From NCBI GenBank assembly GCA_946614165.1, contig CAMOGQ010000013.1, positions 1 through 43,099 of the forward strand: 43,099 bases of DNA, given 5' to 3'. The position numbers and the translations under genes were made by a program. The notes below the pieces were generated by a model that made no database searches, was not told the DNA's origin, and saw only the letters and a list, made by a program, of their open reading frames with translations. This DNA comes from an uncultured Lachnospiraceae bacterium (GTDB lineage: Bacteria > Bacillota > Clostridia > Lachnospirales > Lachnospiraceae). Below are positions 1 to 8,860 of this stretch, piece by piece. Each line of letters opens with the position of its first letter. Within the stretch, counting starts at the first letter, position 1.

Positions 1-245
1 GCTCCTGTCATGATGGCCAGAGCAGCGCAGATGCCTGCCAGGACGGCCTTATAGATGCCGTCTGCCGCCGATGCGGGGTCCGGCAGGGAGGAGTGGGTTC
101 CCCTTTCTTCTCCTCTGACCACTCTGTCCAGATGTCTGTTATAGGCCTGGACCAGGACAAAGAGAACGATGCCTGCCAGGGCAAAGACAAGAAGCAGGAT
201 CAGGGCCAGACGGCCCGCCGCTTCGCTTATGATCCATGTACGCAT
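1..245 (-). CDS. Partial membrane protein downstream of a LytTR regulator
   Basis: The reading frame opens at an ATG (complement 243-245) with GGAGGG upstream and runs off the left edge, so only about 81 residues are visible. Residues about 11-33 form a strongly hydrophobic helix. A charged loop with HLDRVVRGEERG follows, and a second hydrophobic segment begins near residue 66. It lies 23 bp after the LytTR gene on the same strand and is probably co-transcribed with it. In Firmicutes, small LytTR proteins without a receiver are often followed by a four-helix DUF3021 membrane protein that controls them. The position fits, but the visible part is too short to assign the family. No function is claimed. 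Confidence 0.6.
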   Translation of the reverse strand, partial: MRTWIISEAAGRLALILLLVFALAGIVLFVLVQAYNRHLDRVVRGEERGTHSSLPDPASAADGIYKAVLAGICAALAIMTG

Positions 246-268
246 TAAACTTCCCTCCGTTTTAAATC

Positions 269-718
269 TCAGATGTTAAAGAACCTGCGGAAATCTGTGT
301 AGTAGCTTCTGGTCACGTCCACCAGGCTCCCGTCAGACAGAGTCAGAACAAACTTCATGGTCAAGGCCGGGCGGATCTTTTTGACGCAGCTTTTCGCGAT
401 AATGACGGATTTGCTGATCCTGATAAACTCCCGGGGATCCAGCAGCTCCTCCAGCCGGTAGATCCGGTCCTGGGCATAATAGGTTTCCTGCAGGGTATGG
501 ACCTCGATGTCCTTTCCGAAGGACTCTATATAAAGGATCTGGTCCGCTGAAAGACGCACCGCCCTGCTCTCCTTATCCCGCACATTCAGAAAGCTGTGGG
601 AACGGGGAGTCTCGATCAGTGTATATTCTGCATCTTCGCTGACTTCTATCCCGTGCCGGGCAAGTTCCTCACCGACAGGGGGCTTTTTTTCTTCCGGAAC
701 CGACAGCCGGATCTTCAT
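269..718 (-). CDS. LytTR-family DNA-binding regulator without a receiver domain
   Basis: This 149-residue protein has a LytTR DNA-binding domain over roughly residues 48-148. Recognisable features are SRAVRLSADQILYIES, the FIRISKSVIIA core and a C-terminal LTLSDGSLVDVTRSYY stretch. There is no phosphoacceptor receiver domain; the first ~45 residues are a short alpha/beta leader. Such proteins bind direct-repeat sites and are usually controlled by a partner membrane protein rather than by phosphorylation. The start at 718 was chosen over an upstream in-frame start because AGGAGGG lies just ahead of it and the domain begins soon after. The next gene on the strand is a membrane protein cut by the window edge. 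Its target genes are unknown. Confidence 0.85.
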   Translation of the reverse strand: MKIRLSVPEEKKPPVGEELARHGIEVSEDAEYTLIETPRSHSFLNVRDKESRAVRLSADQILYIESFGKDIEVHTLQETYYAQDRIYRLEELLDPREFIRISKSVIIAKSCVKKIRPALTMKFVLTLSDGSLVDVTRSYYTDFRRFFNI

Positions 719-825
719 AAGGCGCCCTCCTTTCCTGGTAAGACCATTATACAGGCCCCGGAAAAATCTCCGCAAGATACCGGAAACAAGACGCACTTCC
801 GGGCGGCACAAGATGCACAGACTTA

Positions 826-868
826 AAAAAAGCAAAAGAAAAACGGCATGGCCTTTGGGCCATGCCGT
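826..868 (-). terminator. Intrinsic terminator of the galT-galE operon
   Basis: A perfect 11-bp stem (843-853 with 858-868, loop TTTG) is followed on the minus strand by a T-rich run (complement of 827-842). It lies 27 bp past the galE stop codon and would end the galT-galE transcript before the LytTR gene. Confidence 0.85.
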
Positions 869-894
869 AAGTGTTCTTTATGTCAGCAGCTGTA

Positions 895-1911
895 TTATGC
901 GCTGTAGCCTGTAGGGTTTTTGGACTGCCAGTTCCAGGCGTCTCTGCACATATCCTCCAGGTTCTTTTCGGCGGTCCAGCCGATCAGCTCTTTTGCTCTA
1001 GAAGGATCGGAGTAGCAGGTGGCCACGTCGCCGGGGCGTCTTGCCTCGATGACATAGGGAAGGTCCTTGCCGCAGGCCTTGGAGAAGGCTTTGACGATAT
1101 CCAGGACAGAGTAGCCGATGCCGGTGCCCAGGTTGATGACGGACACGCCGGGGAGCTCTTTGATGTGGTCCAGGGATTTGACATGGCCCTTTGCCAGGTC
1201 CACCACGTGGATATAGTCACGGACGCCGGTTCCGTCGGGCGTGTCATAGTCGTTTCCGAAGACATGGACGATGGGCAGTTCGCCGATGGCCACCTTGGAG
1301 ACATAGGGCAGCAGGTTGTTGGGGATGCCCTTGGGATCTTCGCCGATCAGGCCGCTCTCGTGGGCGCCGATGGGGTTGAAGTAGCGCAAAAGAATGACCT
1401 GCCATTCGTTGTCGCTCTTCCACAGGTCGGTCAGGATGCGCTCCTGCATGGCCTTGGTGGCGCCGTAGGGATTGGTGGTCTCGCCCATGGGGCAGTTCTC
1501 CGTGATCGGGATCTCGGCGGGATCGCCGTATACAGTGGCGGAAGAGGAGAAGACGATCTTCTTGCAGCCGTGCTGGCGCATGACGTCGCAGAGGACCAGG
1601 GTGGAGCCGATGTTGTTGGAATAGTATTCCAGAGGCTTTCTGGTGGATTCGCCCACGGCCTTGTAGCCTGCGAAGTGGATGACGGCATCGATGCCTTCCC
1701 TGTCAAAAAGGTCTGTCAGGGCTGCTCTGTCCTGTACGTCGATCTCATAGAAAGCGGGGCGCTTTCCTGTAATGGTCTCGATCCTGTCTACCACCAGGGC
1801 CTTGGAATTATAAAGGTTATCAGCGATGACAACGTCATAGCCTGCGTTCAAGAGTTCAACAACTGTGTGGCTTCCGATAAAACCTGTACCGCCTGTTACG
1901 AGGACTTTCAT
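895..1911 (-). CDS. galE: UDP-glucose 4-epimerase
   Basis: This enzyme interconverts UDP-galactose and UDP-glucose, the last step of the Leloir pathway, and acts in the cytoplasm with bound NAD. The 338-residue length equals the E. coli enzyme. The NAD-binding motif GGTGFIG is at residues 7-13. The catalytic triad sits at Ser124 (in SSSATVYG), Tyr149 and Lys153 (NPYGATK), the same numbers as in E. coli GalE. The start at 1911 has AAAGGAGA five bases ahead; a TTG start further upstream lacks this. It follows galT by 61 bp on the minus strand and ends at a strong terminator, so the two form a compact galactose operon. Confidence 0.97.
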   Translation of the reverse strand: MKVLVTGGTGFIGSHTVVELLNAGYDVVIADNLYNSKALVVDRIETITGKRPAFYEIDVQDRAALTDLFDREGIDAVIHFAGYKAVGESTRKPLEYYSNNIGSTLVLCDVMRQHGCKKIVFSSSATVYGDPAEIPITENCPMGETTNPYGATKAMQERILTDLWKSDNEWQVILLRYFNPIGAHESGLIGEDPKGIPNNLLPYVSKVAIGELPIVHVFGNDYDTPDGTGVRDYIHVVDLAKGHVKSLDHIKELPGVSVINLGTGIGYSVLDIVKAFSKACGKDLPYVIEARRPGDVATCYSDPSRAKELIGWTAEKNLEDMCRDAWNWQSKNPTGYSA

Positions 1912-1972
1912 GTCTTCTCCTTTCAAATCTTAATTTATATTCTTCCTGCTTTGTTATCCTGCTTTTTCTATC

Positions 1973-3541
1973 TTATGCCTTCTGAAGGATCTTTTCGACG
2001 AAAGCGTCGAAGGCGGCTCTGCCTGTTTCGTCGTCCTTGAAGACGCCGCAGTGCTCCAGGACCCTGGCAAAGACCAGACCGATCTCTTCCTTCAGGATCT
2101 GGGTGAATCTGGCTTCGTTCTCCTCGCTCTTCACAACGTTTTCGGGCCTGAACTCGGGATACTTTTCCAGGATCTCCTTTGTCCATGCGGCATGGGGCGC
2201 TGTCAGAAGGAGGTCTGCGGGATCCTTTCCTTCCAGAACGGTATCGCACAGGACCTTCATCTCGTCCTTTAATCTTGCGGGCAGAACGGCCAGTCCCATG
2301 ACTTCGATCAGGCCGATGTTCTCCTTCTTGATGTGATGGAGCTCGGCGTGGGGATGGAAGACGCCCAGAGGGTGCTCCTCGGTGGTCAGATTGTTGCGCA
2401 GGACCAGATCCAGCTCATACTCGTCGCCGTGCATTCTGGCGATGGGGGTAATGGTGTTGTGAGGGGTGCCTTCCGTCTCGGCGAAGATGCCGACGGATTC
2501 GTCGCTGTAGCCTCTCCAGAGGGTCAGGATGGCATCGGACAGATCCACCAGATGGTTGACGTTCTTGCTTCTCAGACGGATGACGGACATGGGCCAGTCC
2601 ACGATGCCGCCGGTCACGTCGTCCCAGTCGCTGAAATAGCCGGTAAAGTCGATCTCCTTCCGGATGGGAGCCTTGGCCATGGCGAAGGTGTAGCAGCCGC
2701 CCTGGAAATGCTCGTGGGTCAGGATGGAGCCGCCGACGATGGGCAGATCCGCGTTGGACCCTACGGTGTAGTGGGGCAGGATGGTCACGAACTGGAGCAG
2801 TCTTGCGAAGGTATCCCGCTCGATCTTCATGGGCCTGTGCTCGCCGGAGAGGACGATGCAGTGCTCATTGTAGTATACATAGGGGCTGTACTGCATGTAC
2901 CACTGCTGGCCTTCCAGCTTCAGGGGGATCAGACGGATGGTCTGTCTGGCGGGATGGTCCAGCCTGCCGGCGTAGCCTGTATTGGTGGGGCACAGGAGGC
3001 AGAGAGGATAGGAATTCTGCTTCTTGGTCAGGGCCGCGGCGATGGCCTTGGGATCCTTCTCGGGCTTGGACAGATTGATGGTGATGTCCAGATCGCCGTA
3101 CCTGGTGGGAGCCAGCCACTTCATGTCCTTTTTGATGCGGTAGGACCGGATATAGTCGGAATCCTTGCTGAGGGCGTAGAAATAATCCGTAGCGGCTTTG
3201 GGGCCCTGGTTCTTATAGAGCTTGTTGAACTTTTTGATGACCTCGGAAGGACGGGGCGTAAGGCATCCCATGATCCTGGTATCGAAAAGGTCTCTGCTGG
3301 CAATACCGCCGTCGATCCGGCCGCGCGCTGCGGCGTCGTCAAGAAGGACGGCCAGGATGTCTTCCAGTTCCATGAACTTGCCGTCATCGGGGAGGAAGGA
3401 ACCGTCGGGTTCGACTCCCAGAACATCGAATACTGAGTTGGCAGCATAGATTGCGTCGGATTCCTTGATCAGATTTGTCCTGAGTCCGTAGGCGATGAGA
3501 GCCTTGACGGCCTCTGTGACAGTCATTGTTTTATCAGCCAT
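1973..3541 (-). CDS. galT: UDP-glucose--hexose-1-phosphate uridylyltransferase, class II
   Basis: GalT transfers UMP from UDP-glucose to galactose-1-phosphate in the Leloir pathway. The 522-residue length and overall sequence fit the long class II form found in Firmicutes rather than the ~350-residue zinc-containing class I form. A THEHFQGG segment in the middle is the likely region of the uridylylated histidine. The start at 3541 (MADKTMTV) is preceded by GGGAGGT at good spacing; an upstream in-frame ATG lies within the RBS region. It is the first gene of the galT-galE operon and is divergent from an AraC regulator. No galactokinase is present in the window. Confidence 0.95.
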   Translation of the reverse strand: MADKTMTVTEAVKALIAYGLRTNLIKESDAIYAANSVFDVLGVEPDGSFLPDDGKFMELEDILAVLLDDAAARGRIDGGIASRDLFDTRIMGCLTPRPSEVIKKFNKLYKNQGPKAATDYFYALSKDSDYIRSYRIKKDMKWLAPTRYGDLDITINLSKPEKDPKAIAAALTKKQNSYPLCLLCPTNTGYAGRLDHPARQTIRLIPLKLEGQQWYMQYSPYVYYNEHCIVLSGEHRPMKIERDTFARLLQFVTILPHYTVGSNADLPIVGGSILTHEHFQGGCYTFAMAKAPIRKEIDFTGYFSDWDDVTGGIVDWPMSVIRLRSKNVNHLVDLSDAILTLWRGYSDESVGIFAETEGTPHNTITPIARMHGDEYELDLVLRNNLTTEEHPLGVFHPHAELHHIKKENIGLIEVMGLAVLPARLKDEMKVLCDTVLEGKDPADLLLTAPHAAWTKEILEKYPEFRPENVVKSEENEARFTQILKEEIGLVFARVLEHCGVFKDDETGRAAFDAFVEKILQKA

Positions 3542-3614
3542 TTCTTTACCTCCCTGATGACTGTTTCCTGTGTTTTCTGTTACATTTATCATGCCATTTC
3601 CGGCAGGGGTTTTC

Positions 3615-3643
3615 TATATAATTTCGTTGAATGCGTATGTAAA
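3615..3643 (-). promoter_or_regulatory. Probable promoter of galT-galE
   Basis: On the minus strand a -35 TTTACA (complement of 3638-3643) is separated by exactly 17 bp from a -10 TATATA (complement of 3615-3620). This puts the transcript start near 3608, about 65 bases ahead of galT. It lies in the intergenic region shared with the divergent AraC gene, where that regulator could bind. A forward promoter for the AraC gene could not be fixed. Confidence 0.6.
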
Positions 3644-3695
3644 AATGTTGCATTGCTTCTTCCGTTCCTTTATGCTGAAAACGGAGGATATGCAG

Positions 3696-4544
3696 ATGGA
3701 AACTTTCAAATTCAGCAATAAGGTGGAACAGCAGGCCATGATGTCCCTGTCCGTCTACAACGTGGGACGGCAGCAGTGCACGGCGGGCTACAAGTGGGGC
3801 CCCGCTGTCCGCGACCACTATCTGATCCACTACATTACGTCCGGCAAAGGGACCTATACGGTGGAAGACAGGACCTTCTCCCTGTCGGCGGGAGACGCCT
3901 TCCTGATCTATCCGGGAAGCCGGGTCTCCTATCAGGCTGACCTGCTGGATCCCTGGAATTATGAGTGGGTGGGCTTTAACGGGAGCGACGCCAGGGCCAT
4001 CCTGAACGCCACCTCCTTTTCCAGAGACCATGTGGTCCTTGAGGGGCTCTCCTGCGGGGAAGAGCTGCAGGCCGGCATCCGCAGGATCTACGAAGCCTTC
4101 GGCAACAGTTTTTCCCAGTCTCTCAAGATGACGGGCCAGCTTTATCTGCTGCTGGAACTTCTGATCGAGGAGACCGGAGAAGAAAAAAGACAGAAGGGGC
4201 GGGATGCGGACGTGGTCCGTTCTGCCATAGGATTTATCGACCAGCGCTATTCCTACGCCATCAGCGTGGAGGACGTGGCGGACTATGCTGGTGTCAGCCG
4301 CAGCACCCTTTTCAGGATCTTTACCAGGTACCTGGAGATATCCCCCAAGGAATATCTGGACCGCTACCGGATCCGCAAGGCCATGTACCTGCTCAGGGAG
4401 ACGGATCTGACCATAGGGGCCATCGCCGTTTCCGTGGGCTATGACAACGGACTCTACTTTTCCAAGGCCTTTCACAAGATGACAGGGAAGAGTCCCAGCC
4501 TTTACAGGACCGGAGGGCAGGAGGAAGATTTTTCCGGAAAGTGA
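3696..4544 (+). CDS. AraC-family transcriptional regulator
   Basis: This 282-residue protein has the sugar-responsive AraC layout. An N-terminal cupin-like sensor (about residues 10-150; GKGTYTVEDRTFSLSAGDAF) is followed by a C-terminal double helix-turn-helix (about 178-275). The first helix-turn-helix reads ISVEDVADYAGVSRSTLFRIF, and the second ends in VGYDNGLYFSKAFHKMTGKSP, the classic AraC signature. The start at 3696 sits 8 bases after GGAGG; the ATG at 3690 is too close to that site. It is divergent from galT-galE, so control of galactose use is the natural guess, but an alpha-galactoside or another sugar is equally possible. Confidence 0.9.
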   Translation: METFKFSNKVEQQAMMSLSVYNVGRQQCTAGYKWGPAVRDHYLIHYITSGKGTYTVEDRTFSLSAGDAFLIYPGSRVSYQADLLDPWNYEWVGFNGSDARAILNATSFSRDHVVLEGLSCGEELQAGIRRIYEAFGNSFSQSLKMTGQLYLLLELLIEETGEEKRQKGRDADVVRSAIGFIDQRYSYAISVEDVADYAGVSRSTLFRIFTRYLEISPKEYLDRYRIRKAMYLLRETDLTIGAIAVSVGYDNGLYFSKAFHKMTGKSPSLYRTGGQEEDFSGK

Positions 4545-4560
4545 TATCCCCTGCTCTTTC

Positions 4561-5055
4561 TCAGGATCTGCGGGGAGGCAGGTGGCCTTCCAGAATCCGC
4601 AGGGCCTTCAGATAATCCCACAGATCGATGCCCTGGCTGTCTTCTATAAATACAAAGTGGCGCTCTATCTCGGGACTGTCCTTAAAGTATTCGTTGTCGT
4701 CGAAGATCACGTAAGCCTCGCAGGGGTGTTCCTCCAGCCAGGCCTTTACTTCATCGTCCCGGCCGCCCATATATATGAGAGGAGTCCAGAAGGTCAGGGG
4801 GGTTCCGTTTTCGGCCATGCGGGTAAAAAGATTGTCCATGATGGCCTTGGTCTCCGGATCGTCCGATCCGATCCCGTCTCTCCAGGAGGAGGACAGGACC
4901 AGTTTGGCCCCGGTCTTTTCCATGAGTTTTTTCAGATATTTCAGAGTCCTTGCGTCGAACTCCATGTTGTAGATCTCCTGATCTTTTTCCAGGGCTTTGT
5001 TCAGACTGCGCTCCGTGCAGATGACGCCGTCCACATCCACGAATATCGCTTTCAT
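4561..5055 (-). CDS. Small HAD-superfamily hydrolase
   Basis: This 164-residue protein starts with a HAD motif I, FVDVDGVI (nucleophile Asp7, acid Asp9). Motif II lies in KLVLSSSWRDG, and an acidic motif FDDNEYF follows near residue 130. The compact fold and SSxW motif resemble the small HAD domains grouped with the Swiss-Army-Knife RNA-repair proteins, although the substrate cannot be read from sequence. The start at 5055 is preceded by GGAGGG; the longer frame upstream has no such site. It converges on the AraC gene with only 16 bp between the stop codons. Confidence 0.8.
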   Translation of the reverse strand: MKAIFVDVDGVICTERSLNKALEKDQEIYNMEFDARTLKYLKKLMEKTGAKLVLSSSWRDGIGSDDPETKAIMDNLFTRMAENGTPLTFWTPLIYMGGRDDEVKAWLEEHPCEAYVIFDDNEYFKDSPEIERHFVFIEDSQGIDLWDYLKALRILEGHLPPRRS

Positions 5056-5212
5056 AGATCCCTCCGGGGAAAACTGCTTTCTTCCATCATAGCATACTTT
5101 GGCAGGGAACGTGACTTCAGATGGACAGGGGATGGGATGCTCTCTTCCGGCCTGTGCCATCTGCCGGGGGACTGCAATCAGTTTTTCTTAGAGATTTATC
5201 GTTTTTATATAT

Positions 5213-5241
5213 TTTACTTAGAAAAGTGCTCCTTTTATACT
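5213..5241 (+). promoter_or_regulatory. Probable promoter of the aldo/keto reductase gene
   Basis: TTTACT (5213-5218) and TATACT (5236-5241) are separated by 17 bp in an AT-rich stretch 70-100 bp ahead of the start codon. The rest of the 256-bp gap between the HAD gene and this gene shows nothing else I can name. Confidence 0.6.
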
Positions 5242-5311
5242 GGTTTCAGAAAGAAACAGGACATGCATGCGGGAAGGCGGGCCTTCCCGATAAAGAAAGG
5301 CGGTATAAAAG

Positions 5312-6166
5312 ATGGATCATCAGGTAAAACTTGCAAACGGAGATATTGTCCCTGCCCTGGGACTTGGCACATGGTATCTGGGAGACAGCCAGGCATCCAG
5401 ATCAAAAGAGATCGAAGCCCTCAGGAGCGGCATCGACGCCGGCATGACTCTGATCGATACCGCCGAGATGTACGGCAGCGGCAGAAGTGAAAAGCTGGTG
5501 GGCGAAGCCATCGCTCCCTATGACAGGGAAAATCTTTTTGTGGTCTCCAAGGTCCTGCCCGGCAATGCCGGCAGAAGAAACATGGTCTCTTCTCTGAATG
5601 CCAGTCTGAAGAGACTGGGTACAGACTACCTGGACCTCTACCTCTATCACTGGAGAGGCTCCATTCCCCTGTCGGAGACCGTGGACTGTCTGGAAGGCCT
5701 GCGGAAAGAAGGCCGCATCAGGGCCTGGGGCGTTTCCAACTTTGATATCGACGACATGGAGGAGCTTTTCCATATCCGGGGCGGCAGAAACTGCCAGGTC
5801 AACCAGGTCCTTTACCATGCGGGATCGAGAGGCATCGAATACAGCCTCCTGCCCTGGATGAGGGAAAACGGGGTGGCTCTCATGTCCTACTGCCCCCTGG
5901 CCCAGGCAGGGAGCCTGAGAAAGGGGCTCTTTACCAATCCCGTGCTTCAGGAGATCGCCGCAGCCCATAACTGCGACGTGACCCAGGTCCTGCTTTCCTG
6001 GAACATCCGGGACGGCCATACCATTGCCATTCCCAGAAGCGGCAGCCGGGCCCATACCCTGCTGAACGCCGGCGCGGACAAGGTCACTCTGACATCGGAA
6101 GAGCTTGCCCGGATCGATAAGGTCTATCCTGCCCCCGGGCGAAAGATCTATCTGGATATGCAGTAA
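5312..6166 (+). CDS. Aldo/keto reductase
   Basis: This NADPH-dependent carbonyl reductase (TIM barrel, cytoplasm) has 284 residues, the normal family length. The catalytic tetrad is visible: Asp49 and Tyr54 (DTAEMYG), Lys80 (VSKV) and His113 (YLYHW). Cofactor-binding segments near the C-terminus are recognisable (HTIAIPRSGS). Family members reduce aldehydes and ketones or sugar derivatives; the substrate is not readable. The start follows AAAGGCGG. The gene stands alone, with its own promoter and a shared terminator after it. Confidence 0.92.
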   Translation: MDHQVKLANGDIVPALGLGTWYLGDSQASRSKEIEALRSGIDAGMTLIDTAEMYGSGRSEKLVGEAIAPYDRENLFVVSKVLPGNAGRRNMVSSLNASLKRLGTDYLDLYLYHWRGSIPLSETVDCLEGLRKEGRIRAWGVSNFDIDDMEELFHIRGGRNCQVNQVLYHAGSRGIEYSLLPWMRENGVALMSYCPLAQAGSLRKGLFTNPVLQEIAAAHNCDVTQVLLSWNIRDGHTIAIPRSGSRAHTLLNAGADKVTLTSEELARIDKVYPAPGRKIYLDMQ

Positions 6167-6254
6167 GCAGAAGCTGCCTGGGAATATACAAAAGGGCCGC
6201 CGGCAGGGATCCCGGCCGGGCTGCCTCGAAAAGATACATACTGCCATGAAAAGA

Positions 6255-6292
6255 AGACCGCCTGCGGACCTGAAAGGGTCCGCGGGCGGTCT
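6255..6292. terminator. Bidirectional terminator between aldo/keto reductase and lysR
   Basis: A 16-bp stem (6255-6270 with 6277-6292, one G-U pair) separates two convergent genes. On the minus strand it is followed by CTTCTTTT, a good terminator for the LysR transcript. On the plus strand the following bases are only moderately T-rich. Confidence 0.75.
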
Positions 6293-6320
6293 TCGATTTC
6301 TGCCTCGTATGTCCGGCTCC

Positions 6321-7241
6321 TCAGAGCATGACTATGTTCTCATACCAGTAATCCCTGGCCAGATCGGTAAAGGTCTTCATGCCCTCCGATACATAGGCGT
6401 CTTTTCTGTGGACGATGCACAGCCTCCAGGAGGGATTGCCGTGGAGACGGTAGTATTTGACGGAAGGATCCGAGAAATCGGCGTAATAGACAGGAATGAT
6501 GCTGCAGCCTATATCCGCCCGGACCATATCCAGCATGGACTGGGTCGAGGAGATCTCCATCAGGATATCCGGCCGGATCCCCTCACGGCGGAACACTTCC
6601 TCCGCAATGGAGCGGAGAGTGGAAGCGGGATTCATGGTGATAAAGGGACGGTCCGCGATCTCCGTCAGGCGGAGGATGGGCAGAGAATCCCCGGTCTCCC
6701 CGTGTCTTGCGCTTACGGACATGGAAGCAGGAACGGCCAGGATCATTTCCTCCCGGACCAGCTCCAGATAGGTGTTGTCATCCTCCTGATCTCTTGTCAG
6801 CATGATAAAGCCGAAGTCCAGCTCGCTCCGTCCAAGGGCAGCCTGCTGGGCCCTGGCCTGCATTTCCAGAGGGGTCAGAGTATAGTTGGGGCACAGACGG
6901 TGGAACTCGGGGTAGATGGAGGTAAACATCCTGAGGCCCCTGCCCGGAGAGAGGCCGATGGTCAGATGGCAGTTCTGGGACCGGATCTGGTCGCCGATCC
7001 TGGCGTAGGTCTCTTCCCTGATATGCATGATCTTTCTGGCTCCCTCCAGATAGATCTCTCCGGCCTTTGTGGGCCGCCAGTTGGTCCTGGAGCGGTGAAA
7101 GAGCTGGACACCCAGTTCCTTTTCCAGTTTCAGAAGCTGCTGGTTCAGGGCTGACTGGGAAATGAAGAGCTTCCGGGCGGCATGGGTGATGTTGTTTTCT
7201 TCCGCAATCCTTAAGATGTATTCGATCTGGCGCAGATCCAT
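6321..7241 (-). CDS. LysR-family transcriptional regulator
   Basis: This 306-residue protein has the LysR winged helix at residues 1-60 (MDLRQIEYILRIAEENN, then AARKLFISQSALNQQLLKLE) and a periplasmic-binding-protein-like effector domain over about residues 90-300. LysR proteins usually act on a divergent or nearby gene; here no divergent neighbour exists. It is the last of three minus-strand genes, 32 bp after the YkgJ-like gene. GGAGGT precedes the start. The effector and targets are unknown. Confidence 0.92.
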   Translation of the reverse strand: MDLRQIEYILRIAEENNITHAARKLFISQSALNQQLLKLEKELGVQLFHRSRTNWRPTKAGEIYLEGARKIMHIREETYARIGDQIRSQNCHLTIGLSPGRGLRMFTSIYPEFHRLCPNYTLTPLEMQARAQQAALGRSELDFGFIMLTRDQEDDNTYLELVREEMILAVPASMSVSARHGETGDSLPILRLTEIADRPFITMNPASTLRSIAEEVFRREGIRPDILMEISSTQSMLDMVRADIGCSIIPVYYADFSDPSVKYYRLHGNPSWRLCIVHRKDAYVSEGMKTFTDLARDYWYENIVML

Positions 7242-7273
7242 GGCGGTACCTCCGGGAGAAAAAGGCTGACAGT

Positions 7274-7912
7274 TCAGGAGAAGGCTCTGCGGATCAGAGA
7301 GAGCCTTTCTTCGAATTCCGCAAAGAAGCCTCTGACCGGATCCCAGGGCTGGACATAGAACTTCTGCAGAATATAAAGGGCAAGCTGCCGGGATCCTTCG
7401 GGATCATGGGACTGCCGCAGGATATGCTGCATGTCTTTTACGAAGTAGTGCCAGGCCGCTGTGAAGGCTTCGTAGGAGGCAAGATCCTCATATCCCAGCC
7501 AGCTGCTGATCCGGACCTTGGATTTGCCCGGCATATCGCAGCCGCCTTCCACTACAAAATAGGAAAAGGAAGTCCCGTCATAGTCTCTTCCCAGGGGAAA
7601 GAGACGGCAGAGGCCGGGACGGAAGCTGTGGACGGAGCAGCGGCCCTCCCTGTCCAGGAAGGTGCAGCAGGGGAGCCCCTTTTCGTCTTCCTTCATCAGC
7701 AGATAGGGAAGGACCAGGCCTTCTTCCGTGCGCAGGGCTACGGAGATATTAAGGAGGTCCGAAAAGGACCGGCCCAGGTTCTCTGTCAGCAGATACAGAT
7801 CGTAGGGATCCAGATGGATGGAGTCGCCCATATCTCTGCAGCAGGCGCCGCATCCCCTGCAGGCTCTGCAGGCGATCTTTGCCATATCTCTGGAGGTGAG
7901 AAGTCTTGTCAT
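7274..7912 (-). CDS. YkgJ-family cysteine-cluster protein
   Basis: This 212-residue protein has a dense cysteine pattern of the YkgJ (CxxCxxxCC) family: CRACRGCGACCRDM near residues 16-29, then PCCTFLDREGRCSVHSFRPGLCRLFPLG. Such proteins are thought to bind zinc or an iron-sulfur cluster; their biochemical role is not established. It sits between a membrane protein and a LysR regulator, with about 20-30 bp on each side, so the three may share a transcript. The start has AAAGGA eight bases upstream. Confidence 0.85.
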   Translation of the reverse strand: MTRLLTSRDMAKIACRACRGCGACCRDMGDSIHLDPYDLYLLTENLGRSFSDLLNISVALRTEEGLVLPYLLMKEDEKGLPCCTFLDREGRCSVHSFRPGLCRLFPLGRDYDGTSFSYFVVEGGCDMPGKSKVRISSWLGYEDLASYEAFTAAWHYFVKDMQHILRQSHDPEGSRQLALYILQKFYVQPWDPVRGFFAEFEERLSLIRRAFS

Positions 7913-7933
7913 GGCAATTCCTTTCGGGAGAGA

Positions 7934-8860
7934 TCAGTTCTCCTGCACAGCGGCGGCTTCCTCCGCGGAGCGGAGGCGGCGCGTACTGCTGCAGGCAGAA
8001 GCGATCTTTTTAATATAGTCCAGTTCCGGGAAGGGGTCGAATTCCAGTGAGGCTGCCGTGGGCTTTTTGGAGACGGTCACGGGCATGGCCAGAAAACGGC
8101 CCCTTATAAAGAGGTCCATTTCGTTTCCGTGCAGGCTCAGGGCAGTATAGCCGGGGGTATAGGCGATCAGGTCCATGAGAGATTTCATAACGGCCGGGGA
8201 AGGCCTCTGGTCTTCCTCGTTCATGGGACGGTACAGAACGGCCTTTCCCTTCAGGGAAGGTTCTCCCAGCTCTGCGTGGAACATGACGGGATCCCTGTCG
8301 AAATAGGCCATGCGGATGGGCGTGGGGACCGCGGTCTCGTCAATAATGCAGTAGCGGTATCCCGAATCGGCAGGCAGCACCACGTGGGTCCAGACGCCCA
8401 CGTCAAAGTGCATCCGGTTCTTTCCGCCTTTTTTCAGCTCGAACTGCTGGGGAATGGAGACGTCGGAGATCTGCAGATGGAAGGGCCCCATATCGCCTTC
8501 CATGCCCCAGAAGAAAGAGGGAGAGCCGTCGCAGGGCATCATGCCGGCTCTTTTTATTGTGGAAGCGTTCAATCCGCCCGTACTCTTTCCGCTCACATCC
8601 TCCGCTCCGATCTTCTTCATGACGGTCAGTTCGATATTGGAGCGATTTACAAGTTCCGTATAGGCTTTCTGCTGCCTGCGGACATAAAAGATATGGAAGA
8701 CCATGGCCAGGCCCAGCAGGGCAAAGGCTGCATACCGGTTTATGAATAGACAGACCAGGGCAGCGATCAGCAGGGCCAGCACGGCCCAGACAGACATCCG
8801 GAATACCCTGTACTGTGAAAGAACTGTTTCAAGTGTAGCGCTGGTCTTCTCTGTTTTCAT
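7934..8860 (-). CDS. Two-helix membrane protein of unknown function
   Basis: This 308-residue protein has two closely spaced transmembrane helices (about residues 22-40 and 44-61), followed by a ~240-residue soluble domain likely in the cytoplasm. The soluble part contains LQISDVSIPQQFELKKGG, VMFHAELGEPSLKGKAV and FIRGRFLAMPV. The layout, two helices and then a beta-rich domain with a FxGxF-like segment, weakly recalls DUF3137 membrane proteins, but I cannot confirm it. GGGAGG lies before the start. It heads a three-gene minus-strand group with the YkgJ-like and LysR genes. Confidence 0.6.
   Translation of the reverse strand: MKTEKTSATLETVLSQYRVFRMSVWAVLALLIAALVCLFINRYAAFALLGLAMVFHIFYVRRQQKAYTELVNRSNIELTVMKKIGAEDVSGKSTGGLNASTIKRAGMMPCDGSPSFFWGMEGDMGPFHLQISDVSIPQQFELKKGGKNRMHFDVGVWTHVVLPADSGYRYCIIDETAVPTPIRMAYFDRDPVMFHAELGEPSLKGKAVLYRPMNEEDQRPSPAVMKSLMDLIAYTPGYTALSLHGNEMDLFIRGRFLAMPVTVSKKPTAASLEFDPFPELDYIKKIASACSSTRRLRSAEEAAAVQEN

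Noticed and set aside
871-2040. 389-codon open frame antisense to galE
   Set aside because: GalE residues and numbering match the known enzyme; the antisense frame is a shadow. The same holds for the long frames antisense to galT (2333-3436) and to the pseudokinase (36393-38324).
3648-3676. Forward promoter TTGCAT-N17-TATGCT for the AraC gene
   Set aside because: It would place the transcript start at the ribosome binding site itself.
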